Part shown: piece by piece, positions 8,922 to 18,563 of the stretch
Position numbering within the stretch: position 1 is the stretch's first letter
How the letters are laid out: every line of letters starts with the position of its first letter
From: Isoptericola sp. QY 916
GTDB taxonomy: Bacteria; Actinomycetota; Actinomycetes; Actinomycetales; Cellulomonadaceae
Length of the DNA: 37,542 nt
Reading direction: 5' to 3'
Assembly (NCBI GenBank): GCA_026934365.1
Contig: JADHZE010000017.1
Span: 1-37,542 of the forward strand
The notes under the pieces: model-generated
Database searches by the model: none
What the model was told of the DNA's origin: nothing
What the model saw: the letters and a program-made list of their open reading frames with translations, nothing else
Translations under genes and position numbers: made by a program

Positions 8922-9302
8922 TCAGGTCGCTGCGGTCCAGGCCTTCCCCGGCCAGTACGCCCACTCCTCGAAGTCCGCGACGCGGCCGTCGTCGGCGAAG
9001 CGCAGCACCCACAGGTCGCGGTACTCCTGCACCCGGGGCGCGGTGTAGCCCACCTCGACCCGGACGACGGCGACGTCGCCCTCGACGGCGAGCGGCTCGG
9101 CCGCCATCGTGAACGCCGAGTCCTGGTCGACGGTCCAGAACCCGCGGATCGCGTCGTGGCCCACGAGCTCCTCGGGGTCGTAGGGCGAGCGCGCGTACCG
9201 CGCGTCCGGCGTGAACAGGCGCGCGACGGCGTCGGCGTCGCTCTCGCGCCATGCCTGCTCGTACCCCGCGACCCAGCTCCGTACCGACTCCCGGTCCACC
9301 AT
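8922..9302 (-). CDS. SnoaL/NTF2-like nuclear transport factor 2 family protein
   Basis: 126-residue cone-shaped NTF2-fold protein. The opening helix (VRSWVAGYEQAWRESDADAVARLFTPDARYARSPY), then GHDAIRGFW and the strand-rich end (VEVGYTAPRVQEYRDLWVLRFADDGRVADFEEWAYWPGKAW) are typical of the SnoaL-like group. Members are small-molecule isomerases, hydrolases or ligand-binding proteins, and function cannot be set from fold alone. The ATG at 9302 is chosen over a codon 11 positions earlier because CATACT sits six bases before it in the leaderless pattern. It is divergent from the flavin hydroxylase, but the two have no known functional tie. Confidence 0.8.
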   Translation of the reverse strand: MVDRESVRSWVAGYEQAWRESDADAVARLFTPDARYARSPYDPEELVGHDAIRGFWTVDQDSAFTMAAEPLAVEGDVAVVRVEVGYTAPRVQEYRDLWVLRFADDGRVADFEEWAYWPGKAWTAAT

Positions 9303-9418
9303 CCGTGCAGTATGACGGCGGACGGCGCGCCACACCTGTTCGGGACGTCACTGCAGGTGAGGGCCGGTTCTCGCTACCGTGCGGGCGTCGAAACCCTCAC
9401 GACCAGGAGCTGATCGCG

Positions 9419-11254
9419 ATGACCCACGACTCCCCCGCCCCCGACCTCCCCGTGCTCGAGACCGACGTCCTCGTCGTCGGCACCGGGCCCGCGGGCGCCT
9501 CGGCCGCCCTCTTCCTCGCCACGTACGGCACGCGCGTCATGGTGGTGACCAAGTACGGCCGCCTCGCCGACAGCCCCCGCGCGCACATCACCAACCAGCG
9601 CACGATGGAGGCGCTGCGCGACATGGGGCTCGAGGACGCGCTGCTGCGCGAGGCGACGCCATGGGACTCGATGGGCAACACGACGTTCTGCACGAGCCTG
9701 GCGGGCGAGGAGCTCGGGCGCATCCCCTCCTGGGGCACCGACACGGCGCGCCGCGCCCGGTACGAGCTGCAGAGCCCGTGCCCGATGGTCGACGCCCCGC
9801 AGACCATCACCGAGCCGATCCTCGTGCAGGCGGCGCAGGAGCGCGGGGCGACCGTGCGCTTCGACACCGAGTACCTCGACCACGTGCAGGACGCCGACGG
9901 CGTCACCACCACCGTCCGCGACCGGCTCACCGGGGCGACGTACCGGGTGCGCTCGCGCTACCTCGTCGGCGCGGACGGCGCCCGGAGCAGGGTGGCGGAG
10001 CACCTGGACCTGCCCTACGAGGGCCCCGGGGCCGTGGGCGGGTCCCTGAGCATCGTGTTCGAGGCGGACCTCTCCCGCTTCGTGGCCCATCGGCCGTCGG
10101 TCCTCTACTGGATGCTGCAGCCGGGCGCGGAGCGCGAGGGCGTGGGGCTCGGCGTGCTGCGCATGATCAAGCCCTGGACCGAGTGGATGGTCATGTGGGG
10201 CTACGAGGTCGCGGCCGGGCCGCCGGAGCTCACCGACGAGTTCGTGCGCGAGCTCGCCGTGAACCTCGTGGGCACCGACGACTTCGAGATGCGCGTGAAG
10301 TCCGCGTCCCCGTGGACCGTGAACCACCACTACGCCACGACCCTGGCGAGGGGCCGCGTCTTCTGCGTGGGCGACGCCGTCCACCGGCACCCTCCGACGA
10401 ACGGCCTGGGCTCGAACACGTCGATCCAGGACTCCTACAACCTCGCCTGGAAGCTCGCCCACGTCGTCGCCGGGACGGCGGACCCGGCGCTGCTGGACTC
10501 CTACGACGCCGAGCGGGCCCCGGTCGCGCGGCAGATCGTCGAGCGCGCCAACCAGAGCATCGCCGACACGGGCCGCATCCTGGCCGCGCTGGAGCTCGAG
10601 GACACGAGCGACCCCGCGCGGCTCGAGGCCCAGCTGGAGCTCCGCAAGGCGCCGGGCGCGGACGGCGAGCGGGTGCGTGCCGCCCTGCGCGAGGCGATCG
10701 CCTCCAAGCAGTACGAGTTCGACGCGCACGGGGTGGAGCACAACCACCGGTACGCCTCGGGCGCGGTCCTGCCGGACGGCACCCCGGAGCCGGAGTACGC
10801 GCTCGACCCGGAGCTGTACGCCCAGCCCACCACGTGGCCGGGCGCCCGGATCCCGCACACCTGGGTGACCGTCGGCGGCGCCAAGGCCTCGACCCTCGAC
10901 CTCGTCGGGCAGGGGCGGTTCGCCGTCGTCACCGGGATCGGCGGCGAGGCGTGGGTCGACGCCGCCCGGGGGCTCGGCGAGGAGCTCGGGCTCGACCTCA
11001 CGACCGTCGCGATCGGCCCCGGCCGCGACGTCGAGGACCCCTACGGGACGTGGGCGGACCTGCGGGAGATCGAGGACTCCGGGGTGCTGCTCGTCCGCCC
11101 GGACCTGCACGTCGCCGCCCGTCGGGCGAGCGCTCCCGCCACGGCGGCCGAGGCGCGGGCGTGGCTCGCGGACGCGCTGTCCGCCGTGCTCGGCCGCAGC
11201 CCCGCCGCGACGCCCGACGAGCCCGCCGCCGAGGCGGTGCTGGCCGGCGTGTGA
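9419..11254 (+). CDS. FAD-dependent aromatic hydroxylase, TfdB-like
   Basis: 611-residue single-component flavoprotein monooxygenase related to 2,4-dichlorophenol 6-monooxygenase and phenol hydroxylases. It uses NAD(P)H and O2 to hydroxylate a phenolic or aromatic acid substrate. The FAD GXGXXG motif is GTGPAGAS at residues 21-28. Further matches are the substrate-region signature ITNQRTMEALRDMGLED, the second FAD motif YLVGADGARS near 182, and GDAVHRHPPTNGLGSNTSIQDSYNLAWKL near 318-345. The last ~90 residues form the thioredoxin-like C-terminal domain of phenol hydroxylases. The start is the ATG after CCAGGAG; TACCGT at 9375-9380 may be its -10. No ring-cleavage or ferredoxin genes are nearby, so the substrate is unknown. 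Confidence 0.9.
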   Translation: MTHDSPAPDLPVLETDVLVVGTGPAGASAALFLATYGTRVMVVTKYGRLADSPRAHITNQRTMEALRDMGLEDALLREATPWDSMGNTTFCTSLAGEELGRIPSWGTDTARRARYELQSPCPMVDAPQTITEPILVQAAQERGATVRFDTEYLDHVQDADGVTTTVRDRLTGATYRVRSRYLVGADGARSRVAEHLDLPYEGPGAVGGSLSIVFEADLSRFVAHRPSVLYWMLQPGAEREGVGLGVLRMIKPWTEWMVMWGYEVAAGPPELTDEFVRELAVNLVGTDDFEMRVKSASPWTVNHHYATTLARGRVFCVGDAVHRHPPTNGLGSNTSIQDSYNLAWKLAHVVAGTADPALLDSYDAERAPVARQIVERANQSIADTGRILAALELEDTSDPARLEAQLELRKAPGADGERVRAALREAIASKQYEFDAHGVEHNHRYASGAVLPDGTPEPEYALDPELYAQPTTWPGARIPHTWVTVGGAKASTLDLVGQGRFAVVTGIGGEAWVDAARGLGEELGLDLTTVAIGPGRDVEDPYGTWADLREIEDSGVLLVRPDLHVAARRASAPATAAEARAWLADALSAVLGRSPAATPDEPAAEAVLAGV

Positions 11255-11271
11255 CCTGGCCGTGCGCCGTC

Positions 11272-11302
11272 CCCGCCGCCCTCGGCCGTCGAGGGCGGCG
11301 GG
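11272..11302 (+). terminator. 12-bp stem hairpin after the flavin hydroxylase
   Basis: CCCGCCGCCCTC and its exact complement flank a 7-base loop (GGCCGTC), 18 bases after the stop. A likely intrinsic terminator that separates the hydroxylase from the ABC ATPase. Confidence 0.7.
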
Positions 11303-11382
11303 AACCGCGGGGTACCGTCGTTCGTCGGACTGTCGGGCCGGCCCCGTCGTCCGGCGCACGCACACACGAAGGTGACACCAGC

Positions 11383-12174
11383 ATGAGCTCGACCTCCCCC
11401 GCCCCGATCCTGCGCGCGTCCGGCCTCGTGGTCGGCTACGGCGGCCCCGCGATCCTCGAGGGGATCGACCTGGAGCTGCTGCCCGGCGCGGAGCCCGTGG
11501 GCGTGGTGGGCGAGTCGGGCGCCGGGAAGTCGACCCTGGTGCAGGCGCTGCTGGGTCAGCTGCGCATCCGCGAGGGTCACGTGACGTTCCAGGGGCGCAC
11601 CGTCGCCAAGCTCGGCCGGCGCGACAAGAAGAAGTTCCGCGCGGCGGTGCGCACGGTCGCGCAGAACGGGCTCGACGTCGACCTCCGCTGGACCGTGGAG
11701 CGTGCCGTCTCCGGCGCGCTGTCGGACGCCCGCAAGGCCGGCCGCGCGAGCGGCCGCACCGTGGCGGACCTGCTGGACGACGTCGCGCTGGAGCCGCACT
11801 TCGCGAAGCGCGCGATCTACTCCCTCTCCGGCGGGGAGAAGCAGCGCCTCGCGCTCGCCCTCGCCCTGGCCACCCGCCCCGAGGCGCTGCTGCTCGACGA
11901 GCCGCTCACCGCAGTCGACCCGGCGATGCGCGGCGAGATCGTGCGCCGCCTCACCGACGCCACCCGCGCCGAGGGCACCGCCGTGCTGCTGGTCTCGCAC
12001 GACGTCGAGCTGGTCGGACGGCTCTGCCCCACCGTGCATGTGCTCGCGGACGGCACGTTCGTCGCCTCGGGCCCGATGGGCGACGTCCTGGCCGCCGGCT
12101 CCGACGACGACGCGCACCCCGCCGTCCGCGGCCTCGCCGAGGCGGCGCCCCTGGCGGCGCAGCGCTTCCGCTGA
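11383..12174 (+). CDS. Orphan ABC transporter ATP-binding protein
   Basis: 263-residue ATPase with Walker [10 protein letters not shown] (residues 43-51), Q-loop Gln94, signature LSGGE (148-152), Walker B LLLDEP (169-174) and H-loop His206. It most resembles peptide/nickel-type importer ATPases (DppD/DppF, phosphonate or nickel). No permease or binding protein is adjacent, so the transported substrate is unknown; it may energise a transporter encoded elsewhere. The Q-loop context ([14 protein letters not shown]) and the basic RRDKKKFR stretch before it match the dipeptide-type family, where the loop contacts the permease. AAGGTGA precedes the ATG. TACCGT at 11313-11318 could be its -10. Confidence 0.85.
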   Translation: MSSTSPAPILRASGLVVGYGGPAILEGIDLELLPGAEPVGVVGESGAGKSTLVQALLGQLRIREGHVTFQGRTVAKLGRRDKKKFRAAVRTVAQNGLDVDLRWTVERAVSGALSDARKAGRASGRTVADLLDDVALEPHFAKRAIYSLSGGEKQRLALALALATRPEALLLDEPLTAVDPAMRGEIVRRLTDATRAEGTAVLLVSHDVELVGRLCPTVHVLADGTFVASGPMGDVLAAGSDDDAHPAVRGLAEAAPLAAQRFR

Positions 12175-12326
12175 CCTGATCTCTCGCGGCGCCCCCCCGG
12201 TTCCCGACGGGACGTTCCCGCCGGAGCTTTCCCGCCGGAACCGGGCCGCACCGCGACGCGTTCACCGGGTGACGACACCGGGGCGACCGTCGGCGCCTCG
12301 GCCGCCGACCGACCGAGAGGACCCCG

Positions 12327-13628
12327 GTGGACGCGGACACCTGGTGGAACATCGCGCTCGTCCTGCTCTTCGTGCTCCTGGGCGGCGTGTTCGCCGGGAC
12401 GGAGTTCGCCCTGGTCTCGCTGCGGGGCACGCAGATCGACCAGCTCGAGCGCAGCGGCCCTCGCGGCCGCCGGGTGGCCGGGATCGCCCGCGACCCGAAC
12501 CGCTTCCTCGCGGCCGTGCAGATCGGCGTCACCGTGGCGGGCTTCTTCTCCGCGGCCTACGGCGCGTCCACCCTGGCGCCCGACGTCGCCCCCGCGCTCG
12601 AGTCCCTCGGTCTCCCGGAGGGCGCCGCCGCGACGGTCGCGCTCGTCGGCCTGACCCTCGTCATCGCCTACCTGTCGCTCGTGCTCGGCGAGCTCGTGCC
12701 CAAGCGGATCGCGCTGCAGCGCACCGCGCAGGTCGCCCTGGCCGTCGGGCCGCCGCTGGACCGCTTCGCCGTGCTGATGCGGCCCGTCATCTGGCTGCTG
12801 TCGCGTTCCACGGACGCCGTGGTGCGCCTGCTGGGCGGCGACCCCAGCCTGCGCTCGGAGGAGATCACCGAGCAGGAGCTGCGCGACCTCGTCGCCGCCC
12901 ACCCCGGCCTGCACGAGGACGAGCGGCGCATCCTCTCGGACGTGTTCGCCGCCTCGGAGCGCAGCCTCGGGGAGGTCATGCGCCCCCGGGGCGACGTCGT
13001 CTTCCTGCGGGCGGACCTGCCGCTCGCCGCGGCCGAGGAGCGCACTCGCGACCTGCCCTACTCGCGGTACCCCGTCATCGGCGACGACGTCGACGACGTG
13101 CTCGGCTTCGTGCACGTGCGCGACCTCGCCCGCGGCGCGGGGGCGCCGTCGGCCGGCCGACGCACCGTGCGCGACGTCGCCCGGCCGGTGCTCGACCTCC
13201 CGGCGACCGGACGGCTGCTGCCGACCCTCGCCGAGATGCAGCGCACCCGCACCCACCTCGCGCTCGTCGTCGACGAGTACGGCGGGACGGACGGCATCGT
13301 CACGCTGGAGGACCTCGTCGAGGAGCTCGTCGGCGACATCCGCGACGAGCACGACCCGCTCGCCGCGGTGCGCGTGGCGGGCACGTACGACGCCGGCCTC
13401 ACGATCGAGGACTTCGCCCGGCTCACCGGCGTCGAGCTGCCCGACGGTCCGTACGAGACCGTCGCGGGCTACGTCCTGGCACGGCTGGGGCGCTTGGCCG
13501 AGACCGGCGACGCCGTCGTGGTCGACGACGCCGGCCCCGCCACGGACCACCCCGATGCGGACGGCGAGCACGTCCTGCGCGTGACTGCGGTCGAGGACCG
13601 CCGCATCCGCGAGGTCCGCCTCGACTGA
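12327..13628 (+). CDS. CNNM/HlyC-CorC family membrane protein (DUF21 + CBS pair)
   Basis: 433-residue integral membrane protein. Residues 1-185 form the DUF21/CNNM domain with an N-terminal hydrophobic helix ([25 protein letters not shown]) and two more hydrophobic stretches (about 65-80 and 105-130). A pair of CBS domains follows at about 205-330 ([49 protein letters not shown]). A CorC/HlyC transporter-associated domain is at about 350-430. Bacterial members export Mg2+ or Co2+, with CBS domains sensing Mg-ATP; 'hemolysin' is a historical label. The GTG start is preceded by GAGAGGA. The gene converges on the RamB-like regulator. Confidence 0.92.
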   Translation: MDADTWWNIALVLLFVLLGGVFAGTEFALVSLRGTQIDQLERSGPRGRRVAGIARDPNRFLAAVQIGVTVAGFFSAAYGASTLAPDVAPALESLGLPEGAAATVALVGLTLVIAYLSLVLGELVPKRIALQRTAQVALAVGPPLDRFAVLMRPVIWLLSRSTDAVVRLLGGDPSLRSEEITEQELRDLVAAHPGLHEDERRILSDVFAASERSLGEVMRPRGDVVFLRADLPLAAAEERTRDLPYSRYPVIGDDVDDVLGFVHVRDLARGAGAPSAGRRTVRDVARPVLDLPATGRLLPTLAEMQRTRTHLALVVDEYGGTDGIVTLEDLVEELVGDIRDEHDPLAAVRVAGTYDAGLTIEDFARLTGVELPDGPYETVAGYVLARLGRLAETGDAVVVDDAGPATDHPDADGEHVLRVTAVEDRRIREVRLD

Positions 13629-13672
13629 CCTGCATGCTGTCCCGACCTGCCGACCGAACGTGGTGGGCGCCG

Positions 13673-15151
13673 TCAGGAGGGGTCGGCGGCGGGGGCGTGC
13701 CGTTGCAGGAAGGCGAAGACGTCGGTGTCGTCGACGCCGGGGAACGCGCCGCGCGGCAGCGCCGCGAGCACCTGCTGGTGCATGCGGGCGCTGGGCCAGG
13801 CGACGCCGTCCCACCGCTCGGCGAGCTCGGCGGGCGGGCGCTGGCAGCACGACGGGTCGGGGCACGTGGAGGCGTGCCGCACCTGGGTGTCGCGCCCGCG
13901 GAACCACTTGGCGTGCGCGTACGGCACGCCCACGGTGATGGAGAACTGCCGCCCGTCCGCGCCGGTGCCGGTCTGGACCGAGTCCCAGAAGGTGCCCGCC
14001 GGGGTGTCGGTGTACTGGTACGACTCGGTGGCGCGGTCGCGGCGCGTGAACGCCTCGCGCCCCGCCCACCAGCGGCACACGAGCTGCCCCTCGATGGCGC
14101 CGGTCACGTCCTGCGGCAGGGGCAGCCCGTCGTTGGCGTAGCCGCGGAACAGCGCGCCGTCGTCGCCCACGCGCAGGAAGTGCAGCGGGATGCCGAGGTG
14201 CACGGTGGCGAGGTTGGTCAGGCGCATCGCCGCGGCCTCGTGCGTGACGCCGAACGCGTCACGGAAGTCCTCGACCGCCAGGTCCTTCTCCCGCTTGCGT
14301 CGCTGCAGGAACTCCACCGCGACCGACTGCGGGATGAGGCAGCTCGCCGCGAAGTAGGTGATCTCCACCCGTTGCTGCAGGAACTCGGCGTAGCTGCGCG
14401 GCCGCTCGTGGTCCAGCACGCGGTGCGCGATGGCCTGCAGCGCGAGCGAGCGCAGCCCGTGCCCGCCGGGGATGGACGCCGGCGGCAGGTAGATCCGGCC
14501 GTTCTTCAGGTCCGTGACCGACCGCGCCGACCGCGGCAGGTCGTCCACGTGCAGGATCGTCAGTCCCAGCTGCTCGGCCATCCGCGCCACCGTGCGGTGC
14601 GTGAGGGCGCCCGCCCCCGCGTACCCCGCGCGGTGGGTCAGCTCCTCGCCGAGCGCCTCGATCTGGGGCAGGTAGTTGTCGCGCACCTGGCGCTCGTGGC
14701 GCAGCTCGGTGTTCGCGCGGCGCGCCTCCTCGGGGGTGGCGATCGCCTCCTCCTCGCGCCGCGACAGCTCCGTGTGCAGGCCGACGAGCTGCTCCAGCAC
14801 GGGCATCGGGAGCTTCTGGCTGGGCTTGACCGACGGCAGGCCGAGCGCCCCGAAGAGCGGTCCGCGCTGCGCGCGCTCCAGGGCGATCTCCAGCTCCGCC
14901 CGGCGCGACGGCGGCTCGTCGGCGAGCAGGTCGGGCACGGCCACGCCCACGGCGTCGGCGATCGAGCGCAGCAGCGACAGGCGCGGCTCGCGCCGCCCGT
15001 TCTCGATCAGGGACAGCAGGCTCGGCGCCGATCCCACCCGCTCCCCCAGCGCCTCGAGCGTGAGGCCGCGCGACGTGCGCGCGTGCCGGATGCGCCGGCC
15101 GAGGGTGATGAGGTCCGGCGCATCCGCCCCGGGGACGTCCTTGGCAGCCAT
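13673..15151 (-). CDS. RamB/ScfR-type XRE regulator with ImmA/IrrE-like domain
   Basis: 492-residue transcription factor. An XRE helix-turn-helix is at about residues 15-75 ([24 protein letters not shown]...[15 protein letters not shown]). A linker follows, then an IrrE/ImmA-type region near 215-310 whose metal-site motif is degenerate ([10 protein letters not shown] instead of HEXXH), and a Cys-containing C-terminal domain ([10 protein letters not shown]). This is the architecture of C. glutamicum RamB and mycobacterial PrpR/RamB, which control acetate, propionate and glyoxylate metabolism and sense short-chain acyl-CoAs. It is divergent from pckA with 129 bp between starts, so PEPCK is a probable target. 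TAACGT lies exactly six bases before the ATG, so the mRNA is probably leaderless. Confidence 0.9.
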   Translation of the reverse strand: MAAKDVPGADAPDLITLGRRIRHARTSRGLTLEALGERVGSAPSLLSLIENGRREPRLSLLRSIADAVGVAVPDLLADEPPSRRAELEIALERAQRGPLFGALGLPSVKPSQKLPMPVLEQLVGLHTELSRREEEAIATPEEARRANTELRHERQVRDNYLPQIEALGEELTHRAGYAGAGALTHRTVARMAEQLGLTILHVDDLPRSARSVTDLKNGRIYLPPASIPGGHGLRSLALQAIAHRVLDHERPRSYAEFLQQRVEITYFAASCLIPQSVAVEFLQRRKREKDLAVEDFRDAFGVTHEAAAMRLTNLATVHLGIPLHFLRVGDDGALFRGYANDGLPLPQDVTGAIEGQLVCRWWAGREAFTRRDRATESYQYTDTPAGTFWDSVQTGTGADGRQFSITVGVPYAHAKWFRGRDTQVRHASTCPDPSCCQRPPAELAERWDGVAWPSARMHQQVLAALPRGAFPGVDDTDVFAFLQRHAPAADPS

Positions 15152-15157
15152 GGTTTG

Positions 15158-15163
15158 ACGTTA
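15158..15163 (-). promoter_or_regulatory. -10 hexamer TAACGT for the RamB-like regulator
   Basis: Minus-strand TAACGT, six bases, then ATG at 15151. It abuts the inverted repeat at 15164-15187, so a protein bound there would cover this promoter. Confidence 0.6.
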
Positions 15164-15187
15164 CGTGAAGATCGGCATTTCTTCACG
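15164..15187. promoter_or_regulatory. Inverted repeat in the ramB-like/pckA divergent region
   Basis: CGTGAAGA, eight bases, TCTTCACG: perfect 8-bp arms. A second, overlapping inverted repeat (GATCGGC at 15170-15176 with GCCGATC at 15188-15194) shares its centre region. The AT-richer stretch next to the regulator's -10 makes this a candidate operator for autoregulation and pckA control. Confidence 0.5.
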
Positions 15188-15280
15188 GCCGATCCGCTGG
15201 AAAGTCGGTGCGGCGGGGAGGGACGCTGGAGACAGCCCACCCGGCGGCGCACGCCGGGGCCTCGACGGACGGAGCACCCG

Positions 15281-17221
15281 ATGACCTTCACCGCGAACCC
15301 GCGCCGCACGCGACTCGCGATCGCCGAGCTCGCCCCGGACGTCCTGGCCCCCAGCGCCCTGGCGCCCGCGGAGCACGCCGGCGCCGCATCGTCGCGCGCC
15401 ACCGCCCCGTCGCCGCGGGACCCCCGCGCCTGGGTACGGGAGATCGCCGAGCTCACGCAGCCCGACGAGGTCGTGTGGTGCGACGGCTCGCCCGCGGAGA
15501 AGCAGCGCCTGCTCGCCCAGATGGTCGATGCCGGCACGCTGATCAAGCTGGACGATGCGAAGCGGCCGAACTCCTACCTCGCCCGGTCGGACCCGTCCGA
15601 CGTCGCCCGCGTCGAGTCGCGCACCTTCATCTGCTCGGAACGCGAGGAGGACGCAGGCCCGACGAACAACTGGCGCGCGCCCGCCGAGATGCGCCAGGTG
15701 CTGACCGGGCCCGACGGCGTCTTCGCCGGCTCGATGCGCGGCCGCACCATGTACGTGGTGCCGTTCTCGATGGGACCCGTCGGCGGCCCGATCTCGCAGG
15801 TCGGCATCGAGATCACCGACTCGCCGTACGTCGTCGTGTCGATGCACGTCATGACGCGGGTCTCGCCGCAGGTCATGGACCTCGTCGACGGCGGGCAGCA
15901 GTGGGTGCCGGCCGTGCACACGGTGGGCGCCCCGCTGGCGGACGGCGAGGCCGACGTGCCGTGGCCCTGCAACGACACGAAGTACATCGTCCACTATCCC
16001 GAGACCCGCGAGATCTGGTCGTACGGCTCCGGCTACGGCGGCAACGCCCTGCTGGGCAAGAAGTGCTTCGCGCTGCGCATCGCGTCGGCGATGGCCCGCG
16101 ACGAGGGCTGGCTCGCCGAGCACATGCTGCTCGTCCGCGTCACCTCGCCGGAGCAGCGGCAGTACCACCTCGCCGCCGCGTTCCCGAGCGCGTGCGGCAA
16201 GACGAACCTCGCCATGCTGCGCCCGACCATCCCGGGCTGGACGGTCGAGACGCTCGGCGACGACATCGTCTGGATGCGCCCCGGCCCCGACGGCCGCCTT
16301 CGCGCCATCAACCCCGAGGCGGGCTTCTTCGGTGTCGCGCCGGGCACGGGCGTCGAGACCAACCCCACCGCCGTCGAGACCTTCACGCACGACGCGATCT
16401 TCACGAACGTGGCCCTGACCGACGACGGAGACGTGTGGTGGGAGGGCCTCACGCCCAAGCCGCCGGCGCACCTGATCGACTGGCAGGGCAACGACTGGGC
16501 GCCCGGCTCCGACACCCCGGCCGCGCACCCGAACTCCCGGTTCACGGTGTCGGCGGCGCAGTGCCCGTCCATCGCGGACGTCTGGGAGGACCCGGCCGGC
16601 GTGCCGGTCGACGCGATCGTCTTCGGCGGCCGCCGCGCCACCAACGTGCCGCTCGTGACCCAGGCGACGAGCTGGGACCACGGCGTCTTCATGGGCGCCA
16701 CGATCAGCTCCGAGCGGACGGCCGCGGCCGAGGGCACGGTCGGCGAGCTCCGTCGTGACCCGTTCGCGATGATGCCGTTCTGCGGCTACAACATGGCCGA
16801 CCACTGGTCGCACTGGCTGGCGGTGGGCAAGGGCCTCGACGCCGACAAGCGGCCCAAGGTGTTCCAGGTGAACTGGTTCCGCAAGGGCGAGGACGGCAGC
16901 TTCCTGTGGCCCGGGTTCGGCGAGAACTCGCGTGTCGTGGAGTGGATCGTCACCCAGCTCGACCGGGCGCGCGGCCTGCGCACCGACGCCGGCGCCGTGC
17001 ACTCCCCCGTCGGCCTGCTGCCCGCAAAGGGCGCGCTGCGCACCGACGGCCTCGACCTGACCGACGACGACCTCGCCGCCCTCTTCGACGTCCCGGCCGA
17101 GGCGTGGCTCGCCGAGACGGCGCTGACCGGCGAGTTCTTCGAGACCTTCGGCGACCGCGTGCCCGACCAGCTCTGGGCGCAGCTCTCCCTGCTGCGCGAG
17201 CGGCTCGGCGCGCGCGGCTGA
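15281..17221 (+). CDS. pckA: Phosphoenolpyruvate carboxykinase (GTP)
   Basis: 646-residue cytosolic enzyme converting oxaloacetate and GTP to phosphoenolpyruvate, CO2 and GDP, the entry to gluconeogenesis. The nucleotide-binding P-loop is FPSACGKTN at residues 301-309. Other family blocks are the [14 protein letters not shown] segment, [11 protein letters not shown] and [22 protein letters not shown]. The GTP type is clear, since the ATP-dependent enzyme lacks these blocks. About 45 Ala-rich residues precede the conserved domain, so the protein is slightly longer than the usual ~600-610; the ATG at 15281 with GGAG nearby is nevertheless the best start. The reading frame is open far upstream, but only because of GC bias. 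Probably controlled by the divergent RamB-like protein. Confidence 0.96.
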   Translation: MTFTANPRRTRLAIAELAPDVLAPSALAPAEHAGAASSRATAPSPRDPRAWVREIAELTQPDEVVWCDGSPAEKQRLLAQMVDAGTLIKLDDAKRPNSYLARSDPSDVARVESRTFICSEREEDAGPTNNWRAPAEMRQVLTGPDGVFAGSMRGRTMYVVPFSMGPVGGPISQVGIEITDSPYVVVSMHVMTRVSPQVMDLVDGGQQWVPAVHTVGAPLADGEADVPWPCNDTKYIVHYPETREIWSYGSGYGGNALLGKKCFALRIASAMARDEGWLAEHMLLVRVTSPEQRQYHLAAAFPSACGKTNLAMLRPTIPGWTVETLGDDIVWMRPGPDGRLRAINPEAGFFGVAPGTGVETNPTAVETFTHDAIFTNVALTDDGDVWWEGLTPKPPAHLIDWQGNDWAPGSDTPAAHPNSRFTVSAAQCPSIADVWEDPAGVPVDAIVFGGRRATNVPLVTQATSWDHGVFMGATISSERTAAAEGTVGELRRDPFAMMPFCGYNMADHWSHWLAVGKGLDADKRPKVFQVNWFRKGEDGSFLWPGFGENSRVVEWIVTQLDRARGLRTDAGAVHSPVGLLPAKGALRTDGLDLTDDDLAALFDVPAEAWLAETALTGEFFETFGDRVPDQLWAQLSLLRERLGARG

Positions 17222-17231
17222 CCCACAGACC

Positions 17232-17262
17232 CGGGCCCGCCGGAGAGGCACCGGCGGGCCCG
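17232..17262 (+). terminator. 12-bp stem terminator after pckA
   Basis: CGGGCCCGCCGG, loop AGAGGCA, then the exact complement, 10 bases after the pckA stop, followed by TACCCCTC. A strong GC hairpin between the convergent pckA and trpS genes. Confidence 0.7.
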
Positions 17263-17273
17263 TACCCCTCGCC

Positions 17274-17339
17274 CGGCGCGGCAGTCCGGGTTCACGGCGG
17301 CAGTCCGTCCTGCCGCGGCGAGCCGAGACTGCCGCGCCG
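17274..17339. repeat. Nested inverted repeats built on GCGGCAGTC
   Basis: The outer arms CGGCGCGGCAGTC (17274-17286) and GACTGCCGCGCCG (17327-17339) are exact complements of 13 bp. The inner arms GCGGCAG (17297-17303) and CTGCCGC (17310-17316) pair around 6 bases. The unit CGGCAGTC thus occurs twice directly and once inverted in 66 bp. It ends 14 bases before the trpS stop and may be the trpS-side terminator or a dispersed palindromic repeat. Confidence 0.6.
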
Positions 17340-17353
17340 AGCCGCGCCGGGCG

Positions 17354-18460
17354 TCAGGCGTACACCGTGCCCATGAGCTCCCGGACGTCGGCGAGCGTGC
17401 GGTCGGCGACCTCGTTCGCCCGAGCGTTCCCCCGGGCGAGGACGTCGCGCACGACGGCGGGTCCGTCGGCGGCCAGGGCGGCCCGCCGCTCGCGCAGCGG
17501 ACGCAGCCCCTCCACGACCGCCTCCGTCACGACCGCCTTCAGCCGCCCCGCCCCGGCGTCGCCGACCGACGCGGCCAGTGCGTCCGGCGTCGTGCCCGCG
17601 AAGTGCGCGCCGATGCGCAGCAGGTTCGCCACCTCCGGCCGGTCCTCCGGGGCGTAGGCGATGTGCCGCTCGGAGTCGGTGCGGGCGCGACGGAAGAAGC
17701 GCACCGTATCGTCCTCGGTGGCCCGCAGCTCCAGCGCGTTGCCGCGCGACTTGCTCATCTTGGCGCCGTCGTTCCCCAGCACCGTGAGCGACCGCGTGAG
17801 CAGGGCCTCCGGCTCCGGGAAGTACGGGCGGGCGCCTGCGTACCGCTGGTTGAAGCGTCGCGCGACCGTCCGCGTCGTCTCCAGGTGCGGCAGTTGGTCG
17901 AGCCCCACGGGCACGAGGTTGCCGTGGCAGAACAGGATGTCCGCCGCCTGGTGCACCGGGTAGGTGAAGAGCAACCCGGACATGCCCCGCCCCTGCCGCT
18001 TCTCGGCGTCCGCGGCCTCCGCCTTCACGGTGGGGTTGCGCTCCAGCTCAGTCACGCTCACCAGCGACAGGAACGGCAGCAGCAGCTGGTTCAGGGCAGG
18101 CACCGCCGAGTGGGTGAACACCGTGGAGCGCGCCGGGTCGATGCCTGCGGCGAGGTAGTCGAGCACCACCTCGCGCACGACGGCGGGCAGGTCCCCGGCG
18201 TCGTCGCGGTCGGTGATGACCTGGTAGTCGGCGACGACGAGCACCACCTCGACCCCGGCGTCCTGCAGACGCACCCGGTTGTCGAGCGTGGCGAGCAGGT
18301 GGCCGAGGTGCAGCGTGCCGGTCGGCCGGTCGCCGGTGAGGACGCGGAAGCGGCCCGGGTCGCGCGCGATCTCCGCCTCGATCTCGGCGGAGCGGGCCTG
18401 CGCGACGGCGGCGCTCGTCGTCGCGGGGGTGGGGGTGGTCAGGACGGTCGGTGCGGTCAT
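17354..18460 (-). CDS. trpS: Tryptophanyl-tRNA synthetase
   Basis: 368-residue class I synthetase charging tRNA-Trp. The HIGH-type motif is HLGH at residues 51-54 (TGDRPTGTLHLGHL). The KMSKS motif is at 234-238 (AKMSKSRGN), with YPVHQAADILFCHGNLVPVGLDQLPHLE between. In the segment matching the well-studied Bacillus enzyme DQHAIT, this protein has DYQVIT. The His that contacts the inhibitor indolmycin there is therefore Gln here by my unaided alignment. Upstream lies a short leader peptide with three Trp codons and alternative hairpins, so expression is probably attenuated according to charged tRNA-Trp. AGGAG stands eight bases before the ATG. It could be the only TrpRS or an auxiliary copy; the window cannot decide. 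Confidence 0.95.
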   Translation of the reverse strand: MTAPTVLTTPTPATTSAAVAQARSAEIEAEIARDPGRFRVLTGDRPTGTLHLGHLLATLDNRVRLQDAGVEVVLVVADYQVITDRDDAGDLPAVVREVVLDYLAAGIDPARSTVFTHSAVPALNQLLLPFLSLVSVTELERNPTVKAEAADAEKRQGRGMSGLLFTYPVHQAADILFCHGNLVPVGLDQLPHLETTRTVARRFNQRYAGARPYFPEPEALLTRSLTVLGNDGAKMSKSRGNALELRATEDDTVRFFRRARTDSERHIAYAPEDRPEVANLLRIGAHFAGTTPDALAASVGDAGAGRLKAVVTEAVVEGLRPLRERRAALAADGPAVVRDVLARGNARANEVADRTLADVRELMGTVYA

Positions 18461-18486
18461 CGGTTCGGCTCCTCAGGAGGATCGCC

Positions 18487-18563
18487 GCCCGTCGGACCGG
18501 TCCGGACACGAGAACGCCCCGGCTGCGACGGGCAGCTCGGGACGGGGACGTGGGCGCGTCGGG
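18487..18563 (-). promoter_or_regulatory. Candidate trpS attenuator (alternative hairpins)
   Basis: Minus-strand RNA after the leader stop. One hairpin pairs CCCG-A-GCUGC (18541-18532) with GCAGC-CGGG (18526-18518) around loop CCGUC; this is the proposed terminator. The GCUGC arm can instead pair with GCAGC inside the leader (18573-18569), itself able to pair with GGCUGC at 18583-18578 just after the Trp codons. A further exclusive pairing joins GCCCGUCG (18533-18526) with CGACGGGC (18494-18487). No clean U-run follows, so termination strength is uncertain. The CTCC-TGA-GGAG fold at 18479-18469 could also mask the trpS ribosome site. Confidence 0.6.

Noticed and set aside
12199..12246. Repeated TTCCCGCCGGA and GGTTCC/GGAACC ends before the CNNM gene
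   Set aside because: Arms are short and interrupted; no convincing terminator or operator can be drawn.
11702..15280. In-frame extension of pckA far upstream
   Set aside because: Translation is Arg/Pro/Ala-rich and runs through two real genes; PEPCK homology starts only after 15281.
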